From NCBI RefSeq assembly GCF_011320225.1, contig NZ_JAAOEN010000022.1, positions 1 through 64,000 on the forward strand: DNA of 64,000 bases. The letters are read 5' to 3'. The position numbers and the translations under genes are program-made. The DNA is from Phytoactinopolyspora limicola (lineage in GTDB: Bacteria; Actinomycetota; Actinomycetes; Jiangellales; Jiangellaceae). The notes under the pieces were generated by a model. It saw only the letters and a program-made list of their open reading frames with translations. It was not told the DNA's origin and searched no databases. Numbering within the stretch: position 1 is the stretch's first letter; the number at the start of each line of letters is the position of its first letter. This document shows, in pieces, positions 50,051 through 60,400 of this stretch.

Positions 50051-50608
50051 ATGGCCGAGGCCAGGTTGGTGGGGCGGTTGCTCGTAGCGACGCCGCAACT
50101 GCGCGGGTCGACTTTCGAGAACAGCGTCATTCTGATGCTTTCACATGACGGCGACGGTGCCCTCGGTGTCATCGTCAACCGGCCCACCGAGGTGCCGGTG
50201 GGCAATCTACTGCCGACCTGGCAGCACGTCGCCTCCGAACCGAGTGTGATCTTCCAAGGCGGACCGGTCGAGACCGACAGCGCACTCGGTCTGGTGCGCC
50301 TGGGCTCCGGGGGAGAACCGCTGGGTGTCCGCCGGGTCAGCGGGGAGGTCGGCGTCGTCGACCTCGACACTCCCACCGAGGTGGTCGAATCGGCCGTTGG
50401 TGGGATGCGGGTATTCGCCGGCTACGCGGGATGGGCCGCCGACCAGGTGGAAGGCGAAATCGACGAAGGTTCCTGGTACGTGGTCGACGCCGAGCCCTCC
50501 GACGCATTCCGGGTCGACGCACAGGTTCTGTGGCGTGCGGTGCTGCGTCGGCAAGGTGGAGAGCTGGCCCTGATGGCATCGTTCCCGGCGGACCCGACGA
50601 TGAACTAG
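50051..50608 (+). CDS. YqgE/AlgH family protein
   Basis: This 185-residue DUF179 protein shows LVGRLLVATPQLRGSTFENS, VILMLSHDGDGALGVIVNRP, a VIFQGGPVETDSALGLVRLG segment, and the conserved FAGYAGWAADQVEGEIDEG then WYVVDAEPSDAF. The family is widespread but of unknown biochemical function. It lies 24 bases after the malic enzyme with its own GAGGAG, so it is probably co-transcribed. Confidence 0.93.
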   Translation: MAEARLVGRLLVATPQLRGSTFENSVILMLSHDGDGALGVIVNRPTEVPVGNLLPTWQHVASEPSVIFQGGPVETDSALGLVRLGSGGEPLGVRRVSGEVGVVDLDTPTEVVESAVGGMRVFAGYAGWAADQVEGEIDEGSWYVVDAEPSDAFRVDAQVLWRAVLRRQGGELALMASFPADPTMN

Positions 50609-50808
50609 TGCGCCCGCACCGAACCCGGCGCGCTCTTCCGGCCTTGTTCCAACCAGACGACGCCGGCGTTGTACATGACCACGGCTGGGCCGAGGGCACA
50701 TGGGTGCGTCCAGGAGTTCCGCGCGATCCAAGCGCCAGCTTCGTCTCGGCGGTGCCAGCCCGGTATGAACGGCGTCCCTAGGCTGCTACCGGAGGGGTTG
50801 GATTTGGT
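50609..50808. other. No recognised gene
   Basis: There is no gene I can support between yqgE and the repeat region. The minus-strand frame crossing here continues into the minisatellite and has no start or homology of its own. Confidence 0.4.
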
Positions 50809-51197
50809 GAACGGAGTGGAGTTGGTGCAGTAACGGAGTGGCGGAGGTGTTGTTCTGGCGACACTGATGGCACTCCGTTCACGCACCAACTCCACTCCGT
50901 GCGCTAGCTCCACCCCGTGCACTAGCTCCACTCCGTGCACTAGCTCCACTCCGTGCACTAGCTCCACCCCGTGCACCAACTCCACTCCGTGCGCTAGCTC
51001 CACTCCGTGCGCCAACTCCACTCCGTGTGGCGGGCGTCGTTGGGTTGCGGGTGCCTCGCGTCGTGCGTGAGCTCCACCTGGGCGACAACACGCTTCCTTG
51101 TGGCGCACTCCGGTCTGCCACAAGCCTCCTTACTGTGCCTATAGCGACAACAAGCCTCCTTGTGTCGACGTGGAGGGTGCAGTAAGGCGCCTTGTGG
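50809..51197. repeat. Large direct repeat, copy A, with minisatellite
   Basis: This copy matches 51350-51631 in order: GAACGGAGTGGAG start, a TTCTGGCGACAC segment, an 18-bp minisatellite, GTCGTTGGGTTGCGGGTGCC, then CAAG-N4-CTTACTG-type units (CACAAGCCTCCTTACTGTG, ACAACAAGCCTCCTTGTG, GTAAGGCGCCTTGTGG). The copies differ mainly in minisatellite length. Non-coding. Confidence 0.85.
50887..51030. repeat. 18-bp tandem minisatellite, eight units
   Basis: Eight units of (TAG or CAA)CTCCAC(T/C)CCGTGC(A/G)C in perfect 18-bp register. The second copy of the surrounding repeat carries only two units (51427-51462), so the array expands and contracts. The frames through it encode short repeating peptides without start signals or homology. 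Confidence 0.85.
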
Positions 51198-51275
51198 TGG
51201 CCATGGTCGGTCCGTCTGGGCGGCGAATGGCTCACCCCGTGCGGCTGCCCATTGCGGTCGACCACAAGGTTCCTT

Positions 51276-51347
51276 ATGGCTGCTGCCCTGGGGGTCGCGA
51301 TGGCTGCTGCCCTGGGGGTCGCGATGGCTGCTGCCCTGGGGGTCGCG
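51276..51347. repeat. 24-bp tandem repeat, three identical units
   Basis: Three perfect copies of a 24-bp unit (ATGGCTGCTGCC then CTGGGGGTCGCG) lie between the two large repeats, immediately after an ACAAGGTTCCTTATGG unit. Perfect identity suggests recent slippage. Confidence 0.85.
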
Positions 51348-51349
51348 GC

Positions 51350-51631
51350 GAACGGAGCGGAGTTGGTGCCGCAACGGAGTGGCTGAGGTGTGGTTCTGGC
51401 GACACCGCCGTCACTCCATCACGCACCAACTCCACTCCGTGCGCCAACTCCACTCCGTGTGTCGGGCGTCGTTGGGTTGCGGGTGCCTCGCGTCGTGCGT
51501 GAGCTCCACCTGGGCGACAACACGCTTCCTTGTGGCGCACTCTCCGGTCTGCCACAAGTCTCCTTACTGTGCCTATAGCGACAACAAGCCTCCTTATGTC
51601 GACGTGAAGGGTGCAACAAGCCTCCTTGTGG
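51350..51631. repeat. Large direct repeat, copy B
   Basis: Second copy of 50809-51197 with two instead of eight minisatellite units and a few substitutions. It ends with three CAAG...CTT units (CACAAGTCTCCTTACTG, ACAACAAGCCTCCTTATG, GCAACAAGCCTCCTTGTG). From 51632 to 51800 I see only the promoter region of the amidase gene. Confidence 0.85.
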
Positions 51632-51800
51632 CGGGCGCCTGCGGCGCGGTGAGCGTCGTCGTGGCCGGGTGTGGCCTGGCCGAGAGGACATCCACCCCGA
51701 TCTTTCCGGACGTGACACATCAACCAACTCGATGTACCGTCACATCAGTGTCCTCTAGTCACATTGATTGACACGCTTAACAGGATTGGGGGAGGTCGGC

Positions 51801-53294
51801 ATGGACCGGAAACCCACTCGCCGCACCATCCTGGCCGCGAGCGCGGCCCTACTCGCCGGCCCAGTCCTGCCGGGTATGGCGCACGCCGGGAGCAGCCCGA
51901 CCACCTCGGCGCGATCGCTCGGTCCAGCCTTCGGGGACGCCGCCGACGGCCACGACGTCCCGCGGGATCTGCTCGTCGCGATGTCCCAGGCCCTCTCACA
52001 TGGCCAGGACAGGTCGAGTGCTGATGGCAGGCGGGGGGTGATGCAACTCGCCGATGGCGCGGCGGGCCTGCTCACCCGAGCCGCTGAGCTCGCCGGACAT
52101 CCCCCAGACGACGTCCGGACCACCCAGCGAGCGAACATCGACGCCGCCGCGGCGCTGCTGCGCTCGTTCGCCGCCGACGCGGGGCTCGGCCCGCGGGAGC
52201 GATCCCAACCCGAGTCCTGGTACGAGCCAGTGGTGCGCTACACCGCCATCCCCGACGTGATGGTGGCCCGATGGCAGGCTGACGCGGTCTACGCCGCGCT
52301 GACCCGCGGGGTGCCGGAGCTGAAGAGTGGTGGGGAGCCGGCCGCCACGCCGCGGCACCCGGTCGCGCCGGTGGTCACCACGGCTGCACCGATGCCTGAG
52401 CCGCGGCGGTCCGACTACCCACAAGCGCGCTGGGTAGCAGCACACTCCAGCAACTACCGGACCGCCGACCGGCCACGAGAACACGCCATCGACCGAGTGG
52501 TCATCCACACCGCGCAGGGCACCTACGCCGGAACCATTTCCTGGTTCCAGAACCCCAGCTCGAACGTGTCCGCACATTACGTCGTGCGATCGTCGGATGG
52601 GCAGGTGACCCAGATGGTCCGGCACAAAGACGTCGGCTGGCACGTGGGTAGCTCCAACAGCCGGTCCATCGGCATCGAGCACGAGGGCTGGGTCGACGAC
52701 CGATCGTGGTACACCGAGGCGATGTATCGCTCGTCGGCGGCGTTGACCCGGTTCATCTGCGAGCAGCACGGCATCCCGCTGAACCGGACACATATCGTCG
52801 GACACAACGAGATCCCGGGTGCCACTCATACCGACCCCGGCCGGCATTGGGACTGGGACCGATACATGAGCTACGTGCAGGGTGACTCCGGCCGATGGAG
52901 AACCGTCGTCGACAACGAACACTCGGGGTTCGCCGCGAGTAGCCGCTGGGTGCGCGCTACCGCGTCGGGGTACGAGGGCACCCATCACCATGCGCGACCG
53001 GTGCAGGAGAGCGACGTCGCGTGGTTCAAGGCCCGGATCCCGTCCACCGGCAGCTACCGCGTCGAGGTCTGGTATCCGGAGCATCCGACGAACAACTCGC
53101 GGGCACCGCACCTGGTCAACACCACACGCGGCTACGAGGTCACCTATCTGGACCAGCGTGCCGGTGGTGGCCGATGGACCGACCTCGGGGTGTACCAGTT
53201 AGCGTCGGGCACCCGCCCGGTGCTCGGCGTCAGCCGCTGGACCGGTACCGACGGATGGATCGAGGCCGACGCGGTCCGGATCAGCTCGACATGA
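51801..53294 (+). CDS. Tat-exported N-acetylmuramoyl-L-alanine amidase with golvesin-like C-domain
   Basis: This 497-residue secreted cell-wall hydrolase has a twin-arginine signal (TRRTILAASAALLAGPVLPG then MAHA). The next ~110 residues resemble a lysozyme-like domain whose catalytic region is degenerate. The amidase_2 domain begins near residue 220 (AIDRVVIHTAQGTYAGTISW, SAHYVVRSSDGQVTQMV, THIVGHNEIPGATHTDPG); the zinc ligands are the His after VVI, and the His and Asp of HTDPG. A golvesin C-terminal-like beta domain ends it (GSYRVEVWYPEHPTNNSRAP). ATG 51801 has GGGGGAGG six bases upstream. It cuts the peptide stem from muramic acid. Confidence 0.9.
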   Translation: MDRKPTRRTILAASAALLAGPVLPGMAHAGSSPTTSARSLGPAFGDAADGHDVPRDLLVAMSQALSHGQDRSSADGRRGVMQLADGAAGLLTRAAELAGHPPDDVRTTQRANIDAAAALLRSFAADAGLGPRERSQPESWYEPVVRYTAIPDVMVARWQADAVYAALTRGVPELKSGGEPAATPRHPVAPVVTTAAPMPEPRRSDYPQARWVAAHSSNYRTADRPREHAIDRVVIHTAQGTYAGTISWFQNPSSNVSAHYVVRSSDGQVTQMVRHKDVGWHVGSSNSRSIGIEHEGWVDDRSWYTEAMYRSSAALTRFICEQHGIPLNRTHIVGHNEIPGATHTDPGRHWDWDRYMSYVQGDSGRWRTVVDNEHSGFAASSRWVRATASGYEGTHHHARPVQESDVAWFKARIPSTGSYRVEVWYPEHPTNNSRAPHLVNTTRGYEVTYLDQRAGGGRWTDLGVYQLASGTRPVLGVSRWTGTDGWIEADAVRISST

Positions 53295-53304
53295 TCGACA
53301 CGGT

Positions 53305-53341
53305 CCGGGTACAGCTAGTGCACGACACTAGCTGTACCCGG
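53305..53341. terminator. Bidirectional terminator between amidase and lectin genes
   Basis: A perfect 16-bp stem (53305-53320 against 53326-53341, arm CCGGGTACAGCTAGTG) with loop CACGA lies between two convergent stops. Confidence 0.8.
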
Positions 53342-53346
53342 CCACC

Positions 53347-56300
53347 TCACATCTGATCCAAGAACCAGCGCTGACAGCTGCCGGCCCAGTACGGCCAGAT
53401 GATCACGCTGGCGCCGCGGTTGGGTGAACACCCGGCCACGTCGAGCGACTTGCCCGTCATGGGGGCGAGAATGCTGTAGGTGTTGTTGCCGCTCGGCTCG
53501 ATCCGCCAGACCTGACACGGTGAGTCGCTGGCGGTTCCCAGGTTGACAGCCGCGCCGTCGGCTTCTGAACATCCCTCGATATTCAGCGCTCTGCCACTAC
53601 TGGGGTCGACGATGCGGTAGAGATCGTCGCCATGTGGTTCTACCCTCCATCGTTGGCAGGGGCTGCTCTCGATCCAGTCCCAGATGCGGATGTTCCTTCC
53701 GTCGCAATGATTCACATCGAGGACGCGACCCTGGCTGACCATCGCATGAACCTTGAAGCGGCCGTCTAGCTGCGGGATGCTCGGTGGGCGCAGGGTCCAT
53801 TGCTGGCTGCGGGCGGCGCCGCATTCGCGTTGGACCAGTAGGCTTCGATCATTGGTGGAGCCACCGCTGATCGACGCACATTTGTCGCTGTGGGCGAAGC
53901 GGACCCGGACGACCGTCTCGTAGCTGCTGCCGTCGACGTACTCCAAGGTGACCTGTTGGTTCGCACCCCCATGACAAGGAACGAGTGAGACCGGTTCGTC
54001 GTCGTGGAGCCGGGCCTGGGCGACCTCGGCACACTGGAAATTCTGCACCGACCGGATCTCGTACCGGTCCGTACCCGCCACCGGGACCAGCCGGAACCGG
54101 CCACTCAGTGAGCTGGCGGAGCAGGATGCTTGGAACAGCGTCAGGCGTAGCCCAGGCTCACCGATGCCCGTGACGGCGTGGACACACTTGTTGCTGTGCC
54201 GGGCGATGAGTTCGTATGTTCGATGTTCGAGGTGATAGGCGGGTCCGGCCACCGCCTTGGTCGGCTCATGCGCGGCGACAGTCCTTCCGCCGAAGGCACC
54301 GCCGGTCGACTCGAACGTCCACACTTCCCGGCTGCCGTCGGCACAGCAGGCATAGAGCACGGCGATGTCGTCTCGGCCGCTCAGATTGAAGTCGCCCGGG
54401 ACGAGAGTAGCGCGGCCGAGGTCGAACTCGTCGCCACGCCACCACGACTCCTCGGTCAACGTGGTCCCGGTCGACCGGAATACCCGGAGCTCAACGTCGT
54501 CGGGTTCGTGTTCGTAGGCCAGCACGATGTCGCTGCGGCCATCACCGTCCACGTCGCCCACCGCGGTTTTGATGTTGTCCCAGCACAACCGCCCATCTCC
54601 GGAGTCGTGCAGCACCGAGGGCGTGGGATCGAACCGGTCCTCGGCTGACGGGTTGACCTCGAACACCAGCCGGCACGAGGCATCGCCTCGAACGGTCACC
54701 AGATCGGCGGTGCCGCTACCGTCGACGTCAGCCACCAATGGGATGGCACGCTGGTCCGGGTCGGGCCGATCGTCGCTCAGCCAGACCTGGGGTTTCGACA
54801 GATCCGCACCCGGGAAGACCAGGATTTCTCGGGTGCGGTCGGCGCTCCAGCGCTGAACGACGATGTCCGCGCGCCCGTCACCCGTCACGTCACCGGTGTC
54901 GAATCTGGTGGTGTGCAGCGACCAGGGCGACTGACTGGTCCACTGTGCGGGTTGGGCGTTGTAGCGGTTGCCGTCCGAGAACAGCGGATACAACCCGACC
55001 CGACGACCTGCCTCCTCGCGGAAGAGCGCGATGTCGGTGCGGCCGTCGCCGTCGAAATCGCCGACCACCGGGCGGACGCGGAACAGCGGGAAACCACCGT
55101 TGGCTCCGGTGTCCCATGCGACGGTGCCAGGATGAAACCCGTCGTCATGGGCGATGAGGTTCCACACCGCCGTGCGGCCGAACCCCTGATCCAGGACCGC
55201 TGTCACGTCCGGGCGGCCGTCCCCGTTGATGTCTCCGCGCACCCGGGTGGGCTCCGCCGGATTTCTCTCCACCGCGAGATCCCAGGCCGAGGTGGGGTCG
55301 CTGACGTTTCCGGCCCGGTCCACGGCCTGCACGTAGAGGCGCCGGCCGGTACGTTCGGCCACTGTGATGGGGACGGTGGCCGAACCATCCGCCCGCGCGG
55401 GCACTCGCATCGTGATCCGGTCGTGCTGAAAGCCGTACAGATACTCGGCGACGTCGGTCTCGCCGGTGGCCGGTTCAAAAGTCACCGAACCAGTCGTGCG
55501 GGCGGGGATGACCGGCTCGCCATCCGGGTAGTCCTCCGACCGGACGCTGGGCACGGCTGGTTTCGTGGTGTCGATGACGAAGTAGCAGCGGTCCGTCCAG
55601 GGTCCGTTGTCCTCTCCGTCGGTGCTGTAGGCCCGAACTGAGTAGACTCGATCTTCTTCGAGAGTGCCGGCCGGGATGGCCGGCCAGGAGAAGGCCGCCC
55701 CGGACGTGGTGATGCTCGACCACACCGAGTGCACCGGCGCCGTGTGCGCGATCTCGAGGAGGGTCCGGACGTTCTGGTGATCCGGGTCGCTGGCCACACC
55801 GGAGAACTGCGGCTGGTCGGTGGCGATGGGGGTCGGGGCGTCCGGGCTCCCGCACGTCTGAGGGCGGCGGAAGTTGAGATAGCTGGGCTGCCGTGGCGGG
55901 TTGTTGTACTCGATGACGATCTTGGCCGTGTCTGGTTTGAAGCGTTTCCACAGATGAGGATCAGATTCGTTCGGCGCACGCAGGCCCAGCGCGATGTGAT
56001 CGGTCCCGGCGTCGGCGATCCGCTGTACCACCGTGGTCAGCGTGGGGGAGGCGAACTCCATCCCCATCGCCGGCTGGCGACACGAGGAGTAGTTGGCTCG
56101 CCCGGCTGCCGTGGCCACGTGGCCGATCCAATGTCCACCCGAGTTGTTCCAGGTCAGCGGGTGGGCGGGGTCGATCGATCGGGTGTGCCAGAGGTGGACG
56201 TCGGTCATCGCGCACGATGCCGAGTGCTCAAGGACGACAAGAAAGGACACCTTCTTGATCCGCGCCCCTGCGATCGGGCCGCTGCTCATCTGGAAGAACG

Positions 56301-57441
56301 AGCGATACGTCACCACCGGCGGTCTCCAGTCTGAGTACCCCACCTTGGCGCCCTCGTTGCGGTCGTAGTTCCAGTACGACGTCGTGGGCGACGACCGGTT
56401 GACGTGGGTCCACCGATACTGGGGGCCGGCGAACGACGGGTCGATGACGACGGGGAACGTCGTCTCGTCGGAGGTCAACATGTCCTGGTCTGGTACTACC
56501 GTCAGGACATAGTGACCGGAACCGTCCGCGGTCAGCTCGACGTCCATGGCGACGTGTTCGCCGGGCACGGGTTGGTCACCGGCGACCGCGGTACCGTCCG
56601 CCGTGCCGGTAGGGCCGGGTGCTGCCGTGGCGTCGTCAACGGCTTCGGCCGCGGTGTCCCACATCAGCGGCGTCCCGCCGAGGTACACGACCTCGCCGTC
56701 GGCATCGGTGGCCAGGGTCACGCCGTCATCGGTGACCTCCAGCTCCAGATCCACCGCGGCCAAGGGGTACTCGATCCGTTGGAGGTCGGCCTGCTCGGCA
56801 GCCTCCCGGTCGTGCACTATCAGCAGCTGGGTGAAGCCGTCGCGCTCCGCGGTGACAGTGAGATCTACGCCCGGCATGACCTCCGGGTAGACGGCCGTGG
56901 AGCCGTCCAGAGTGGGCTCCGGTAGCGGGGTCGCCCACCCCAGGGTCAGGTGCGCACCGTCGGGGTCGCCAAGGATCGCCAGGTCGGTGTCGCCGCCACC
57001 GGAGAGCCTCAACTGCCCGACGGCCGCGACTGGCTCGACGGAGCCACCAGGGCCGATGTGGAGTGTGGTGTCGACCTCGGCCCACTCTCCCTCGTCGTCC
57101 TGCACCCGGACCGGCAGGGCATGTTGTTCGAGCGTGAGTGTCCCCGTGGGGTTGGCGAACACCTGCGCCGTCTCGGTCCGCAGTTCGTCGATCTCGACGC
57201 GTTCACCTGACTCGCGGGCCGCTGCGCCGGCAGCGGCCTCGGGCCCCGACGCCACGTCGTGGTCGATCTCGTCGGTTGTCGGTTCGACGCTGCGGTGGGT
57301 GTTGTCTGAGCTGGCATCGGCGATGAGCGGATCGGATGACGCCTGACCGGGGCCCATGGCCGTGAGCGGAAATGCGATCAGTGCCGCCAGGCCGGTCAGG
57401 AGCGTCGTCTTCAGCGGGTGGGAGCTGGCTGGTGCCGCCAT
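53347..57441 (-). CDS. Secreted FG-GAP beta-propeller and ricin-type lectin protein
   Basis: This 1364-residue exported protein has a signal peptide (about 1-35), an N-terminal DNRLRE/RHS-associated region (to about 500, with FPVVIDPSF), and an Ig-like/fibronectin-like segment. Six or seven FG-GAP calcium-binding blades follow at about 735-1025 (DINGDGRPD, DFDGDGRTD, DVTGDGRAD, DVDGDGRSD). Two ricin-B lectin domains occupy about 1070-1364 (QQWTLRP; SSPCQRWRVEP; DSPCQVWRIEP; GSCQRWFLDQM). Its ATG overlaps the stop of the RHS gene by one base, so the two are co-expressed. A sugar-binding propeller partner of the RHS protein is the natural reading (inference). Confidence 0.88.
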   Translation of the reverse strand: MAAPASSHPLKTTLLTGLAALIAFPLTAMGPGQASSDPLIADASSDNTHRSVEPTTDEIDHDVASGPEAAAGAAARESGERVEIDELRTETAQVFANPTGTLTLEQHALPVRVQDDEGEWAEVDTTLHIGPGGSVEPVAAVGQLRLSGGGDTDLAILGDPDGAHLTLGWATPLPEPTLDGSTAVYPEVMPGVDLTVTAERDGFTQLLIVHDREAAEQADLQRIEYPLAAVDLELEVTDDGVTLATDADGEVVYLGGTPLMWDTAAEAVDDATAAPGPTGTADGTAVAGDQPVPGEHVAMDVELTADGSGHYVLTVVPDQDMLTSDETTFPVVIDPSFAGPQYRWTHVNRSSPTTSYWNYDRNEGAKVGYSDWRPPVVTYRSFFQMSSGPIAGARIKKVSFLVVLEHSASCAMTDVHLWHTRSIDPAHPLTWNNSGGHWIGHVATAAGRANYSSCRQPAMGMEFASPTLTTVVQRIADAGTDHIALGLRAPNESDPHLWKRFKPDTAKIVIEYNNPPRQPSYLNFRRPQTCGSPDAPTPIATDQPQFSGVASDPDHQNVRTLLEIAHTAPVHSVWSSITTSGAAFSWPAIPAGTLEEDRVYSVRAYSTDGEDNGPWTDRCYFVIDTTKPAVPSVRSEDYPDGEPVIPARTTGSVTFEPATGETDVAEYLYGFQHDRITMRVPARADGSATVPITVAERTGRRLYVQAVDRAGNVSDPTSAWDLAVERNPAEPTRVRGDINGDGRPDVTAVLDQGFGRTAVWNLIAHDDGFHPGTVAWDTGANGGFPLFRVRPVVGDFDGDGRTDIALFREEAGRRVGLYPLFSDGNRYNAQPAQWTSQSPWSLHTTRFDTGDVTGDGRADIVVQRWSADRTREILVFPGADLSKPQVWLSDDRPDPDQRAIPLVADVDGSGTADLVTVRGDASCRLVFEVNPSAEDRFDPTPSVLHDSGDGRLCWDNIKTAVGDVDGDGRSDIVLAYEHEPDDVELRVFRSTGTTLTEESWWRGDEFDLGRATLVPGDFNLSGRDDIAVLYACCADGSREVWTFESTGGAFGGRTVAAHEPTKAVAGPAYHLEHRTYELIARHSNKCVHAVTGIGEPGLRLTLFQASCSASSLSGRFRLVPVAGTDRYEIRSVQNFQCAEVAQARLHDDEPVSLVPCHGGANQQVTLEYVDGSSYETVVRVRFAHSDKCASISGGSTNDRSLLVQRECGAARSQQWTLRPPSIPQLDGRFKVHAMVSQGRVLDVNHCDGRNIRIWDWIESSPCQRWRVEPHGDDLYRIVDPSSGRALNIEGCSEADGAAVNLGTASDSPCQVWRIEPSGNNTYSILAPMTGKSLDVAGCSPNRGASVIIWPYWAGSCQRWFLDQM

Positions 57442-60400
57442 CAGAAGACGTCCATCTCTTTGAATACCTTGATGATGCCGAGTGCGCTACCGGCCAAGAA
57501 GCCGAAACGCGCGGCCCGCCCTAGGCCACCGGTTGGGTACCCAGCGGTGCCAGGGTTCGGATCTCGGCTCTGCCAGTTGTTCTTCGGAAGCTGGTGGGCC
57601 CACTCCGGGTCGCGTTCCACCAAGGGGGTCGTGTCGCGCCACGGATCGAAGTTCGGACGGCGCGTGGCATCGTCACCGCTGGGCGGATCGGTCCGGTCCG
57701 GCGGACCGTCCGCGCGGTCGGACGACCTGCTGGACGGCCCGGATTGGCTGGGTGGGCGCTGCTGTGGGGCCTTGTTCTCCGGCTGTCGCTGGGGTCGACT
57801 GGACGGCTGGGATGGTCGCGGTTGGCGGTTCGACGACGGTTTCGGCTGGGTGGTCTTCTTGGGGGTTGACGTGTTGCGGGTATTGGTCCGCGCCTGTTGC
57901 TTGGCTCGGGATGAAGGTTTCGCCTTGACCCTATTGACGGGTACACGTTGGACCGTCCGGACGATCTGGTTCTTCATACTCCGGATCGTTCGGATCACCC
58001 GCTTGATGGTGGTGATGATCCTGGTCACCCATTGCGTGAAGGTCCGGAAGATCGTCGTGATGTGAGAGAAGAGCCGGCCGAAGAACCCTTTGACCTTGGA
58101 GACGACGTTGTTGGCGACGGTCCGTACCACGGGAGCCTTGGTGGTTACCCGGGACACCACGTTGGCCGCTACCCGGGTGACCACCGGCACGGCTCGCACG
58201 GCGATGGCCACCACCACGATGAAGAACGCCTGTCCATCGGGATCGGTAAAGGTGACCGGGCTGTTGTTGGCGTAAGCGTAGCCATGGAGTTGCTGGGGAT
58301 CGGAGTAGTCGGCGACGGGATCGACGGAGATGAACCGTCCCGTGGTGGAGTCGTATTCGCGGGCTTCGAGGTGGGTCAGGCCGGTGCCGGGGTCGTGAAC
58401 GCCGCCGACGAACCCTCGGTTGTCCGGCCAGGCCGACGGCGGAGCGCCACGTGTGTTGCCGTAGGGGTCCATTCGGCGCCGATGGACCTGCTGGGTGTCG
58501 TCCTCGATGGCGGTGTGGTTGGTGCCATGGTGGTCAGGGGTCACCCAGGTGAGACCGTCGTGAGTGCGGGTGGCCACGACCTGCTCGCCATGGGTGTAGT
58601 AGCGGGTGCCCTCCACATCACCGTCCCCGGTCAGGGTGATCTCGGTGTGGTCGAGGTACAGAGTGGTACCGGCGCGGTCGCTGCGGAGTAGCCGGTTGCC
58701 GTCCGCGTCGTAGACGAACGAGGTGGCGTCCTCGTCGGTGGCGATCTCCACCAGGTGTCCTTCCGCATCCCAGGTGAAGGTCTCGGCGGTCCCGTTGCGG
58801 GTACGTTCGGCAAGGTTGCCCGCGGAGTCGTAGGTGTAGGTATCGGTGCGGCGGCCACCGTCGTCGTCGATGGTTTCCACACCGAGCAGCGCATGGGGCT
58901 GGTTCGCGCCACCGTCGGGGTAGCTGTATGTGCTGGTGCTGGTCCGGGTTGCGGAGTGACGGGTTTCGCTGAGCCGGTTGCCGATCTCGTCGAAGGTCCA
59001 TTCGTTCCAGTAAGGCGTCGCACCGCCGAGCCCGCCGGTAGATGGTTCTGCCGAGCAGTCGGAGTTCTCTGGTGTCCAGGCACTGGTGAGCCGGCGGCGG
59101 TGATCGTAGGTGAAGCACTGGGTGTCGGGGGATTCGTCGAATCCGGGCGCCGGCTCGTCGTTGATCTTGGTCACGTTCCCGGCCTGGTCATAGGTGTAGC
59201 TGACGTTGGTCACCCGCCGGGGGCGCAGCTCTCGTTCGGTGACGACGCGAGACAGCCGGCGGGTGGCGACGTCGTACTCGTATTTGTGCTGGACCCAGCG
59301 GCCGGCGTGTTCGGAGACGAACGTCGAGACCTCGCCGAACGGCGTGTAGTCGGTTTCGGTGACATAGGTGCCCAGCTCGCTGGCCATACTGACCGGCAGG
59401 TCCTCACCCGTGTACTCGTACCGCAGGGTCTCCGCCGGCAGTTCGCCCGCCGCGGGCAATGTGGTGGTGGCTACCTCTCCGGCGTCGGTGTACGTGTGGC
59501 TGGTCGAATAGGTGCCGGCCAGGTCGTCCTCGGTTTCCGGGAGCACCACTTCCTGGCCGGTGGGGCGGCCAGCGGTGTCGTAGCCGGCCACGCGCACGGT
59601 GTAGGGGGCGCCGTCGACCCAGCGCGTCGTGGAGGACAGCCGCCCGGGTAGGAGGGTGTCGTATTCCCACTCGGCGAGCGGCGGCCCGTCGACGGTGTCA
59701 CGACGCACCGACGTCTTCCGGCCGAGTTCGTCGTAACCAAAGGCCAACGTCTCACCGCGGGAGTCGGTTTGGGTGATGCGCCGGTCGAGATCGTCGTAGG
59801 TGTATGTCGTCGTTCCTTTGTCCGGGTCGTGTTCGGCGACCATCCGGCCACGAAGGTCGTACTCGAACGCCCACTCGTTGCCCGCCGGGTCCAGCACCGC
59901 GGCCAGTTGACCCGCCGGGGTATAGCTGTACACCGTCTCGTCGAAATCTGCGTCGCCGTCAGGAAGAGCGCCGTCGGCGTCGTTGTGGTGCCGGATCCTG
60001 GACGTGAGTCCGCGGATACTGGTGAACGTGGTGGTGGCTGCCTCGCCTTCGGGCGGGACCACAGTGTGTCGATCGCCTGCGTACGTGTACTGGGTGGTCT
60101 GGACTACTTCGCCGTAGGACACCAGTTTTTCCACCAGCGGGCGGTCGGCGCGGTCGTAGGTGGTCAGTTTCTGTCTTGGTAGGGCCTGCTCATCCGGGAT
60201 GGCTACGTCGGTGTTTGGTGGGGCGTCGTTGTAATAGGGTCCGTTCTCCTTGACCACAAGTCCGCGAGAGTCGTAGATGAGGTCTTCGATCACGCGACCC
60301 CCACCGGGCGCGGGCCGCTGGGTCTGCCGTGGCCGGAGCAACCCGTCGAACAGTTCGTAGACGGTTTCGGTCGAGCCATCGGCCTGCAATGACGTGGAAG

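Noticed and set aside
50887-51030. CRISPR-like array
   Set aside because: The units are contiguous 18-bp tandem repeats without unique spacers, and no cas gene is present.
50605-51123. Long minus-strand open frame with repeating His-Gly-Val-Glu-Leu peptide
   Set aside because: It is produced by the 18-bp minisatellite, which is open in more than one frame on both strands; there is no ribosome-binding site or homology, and the second repeat copy breaks the pattern.
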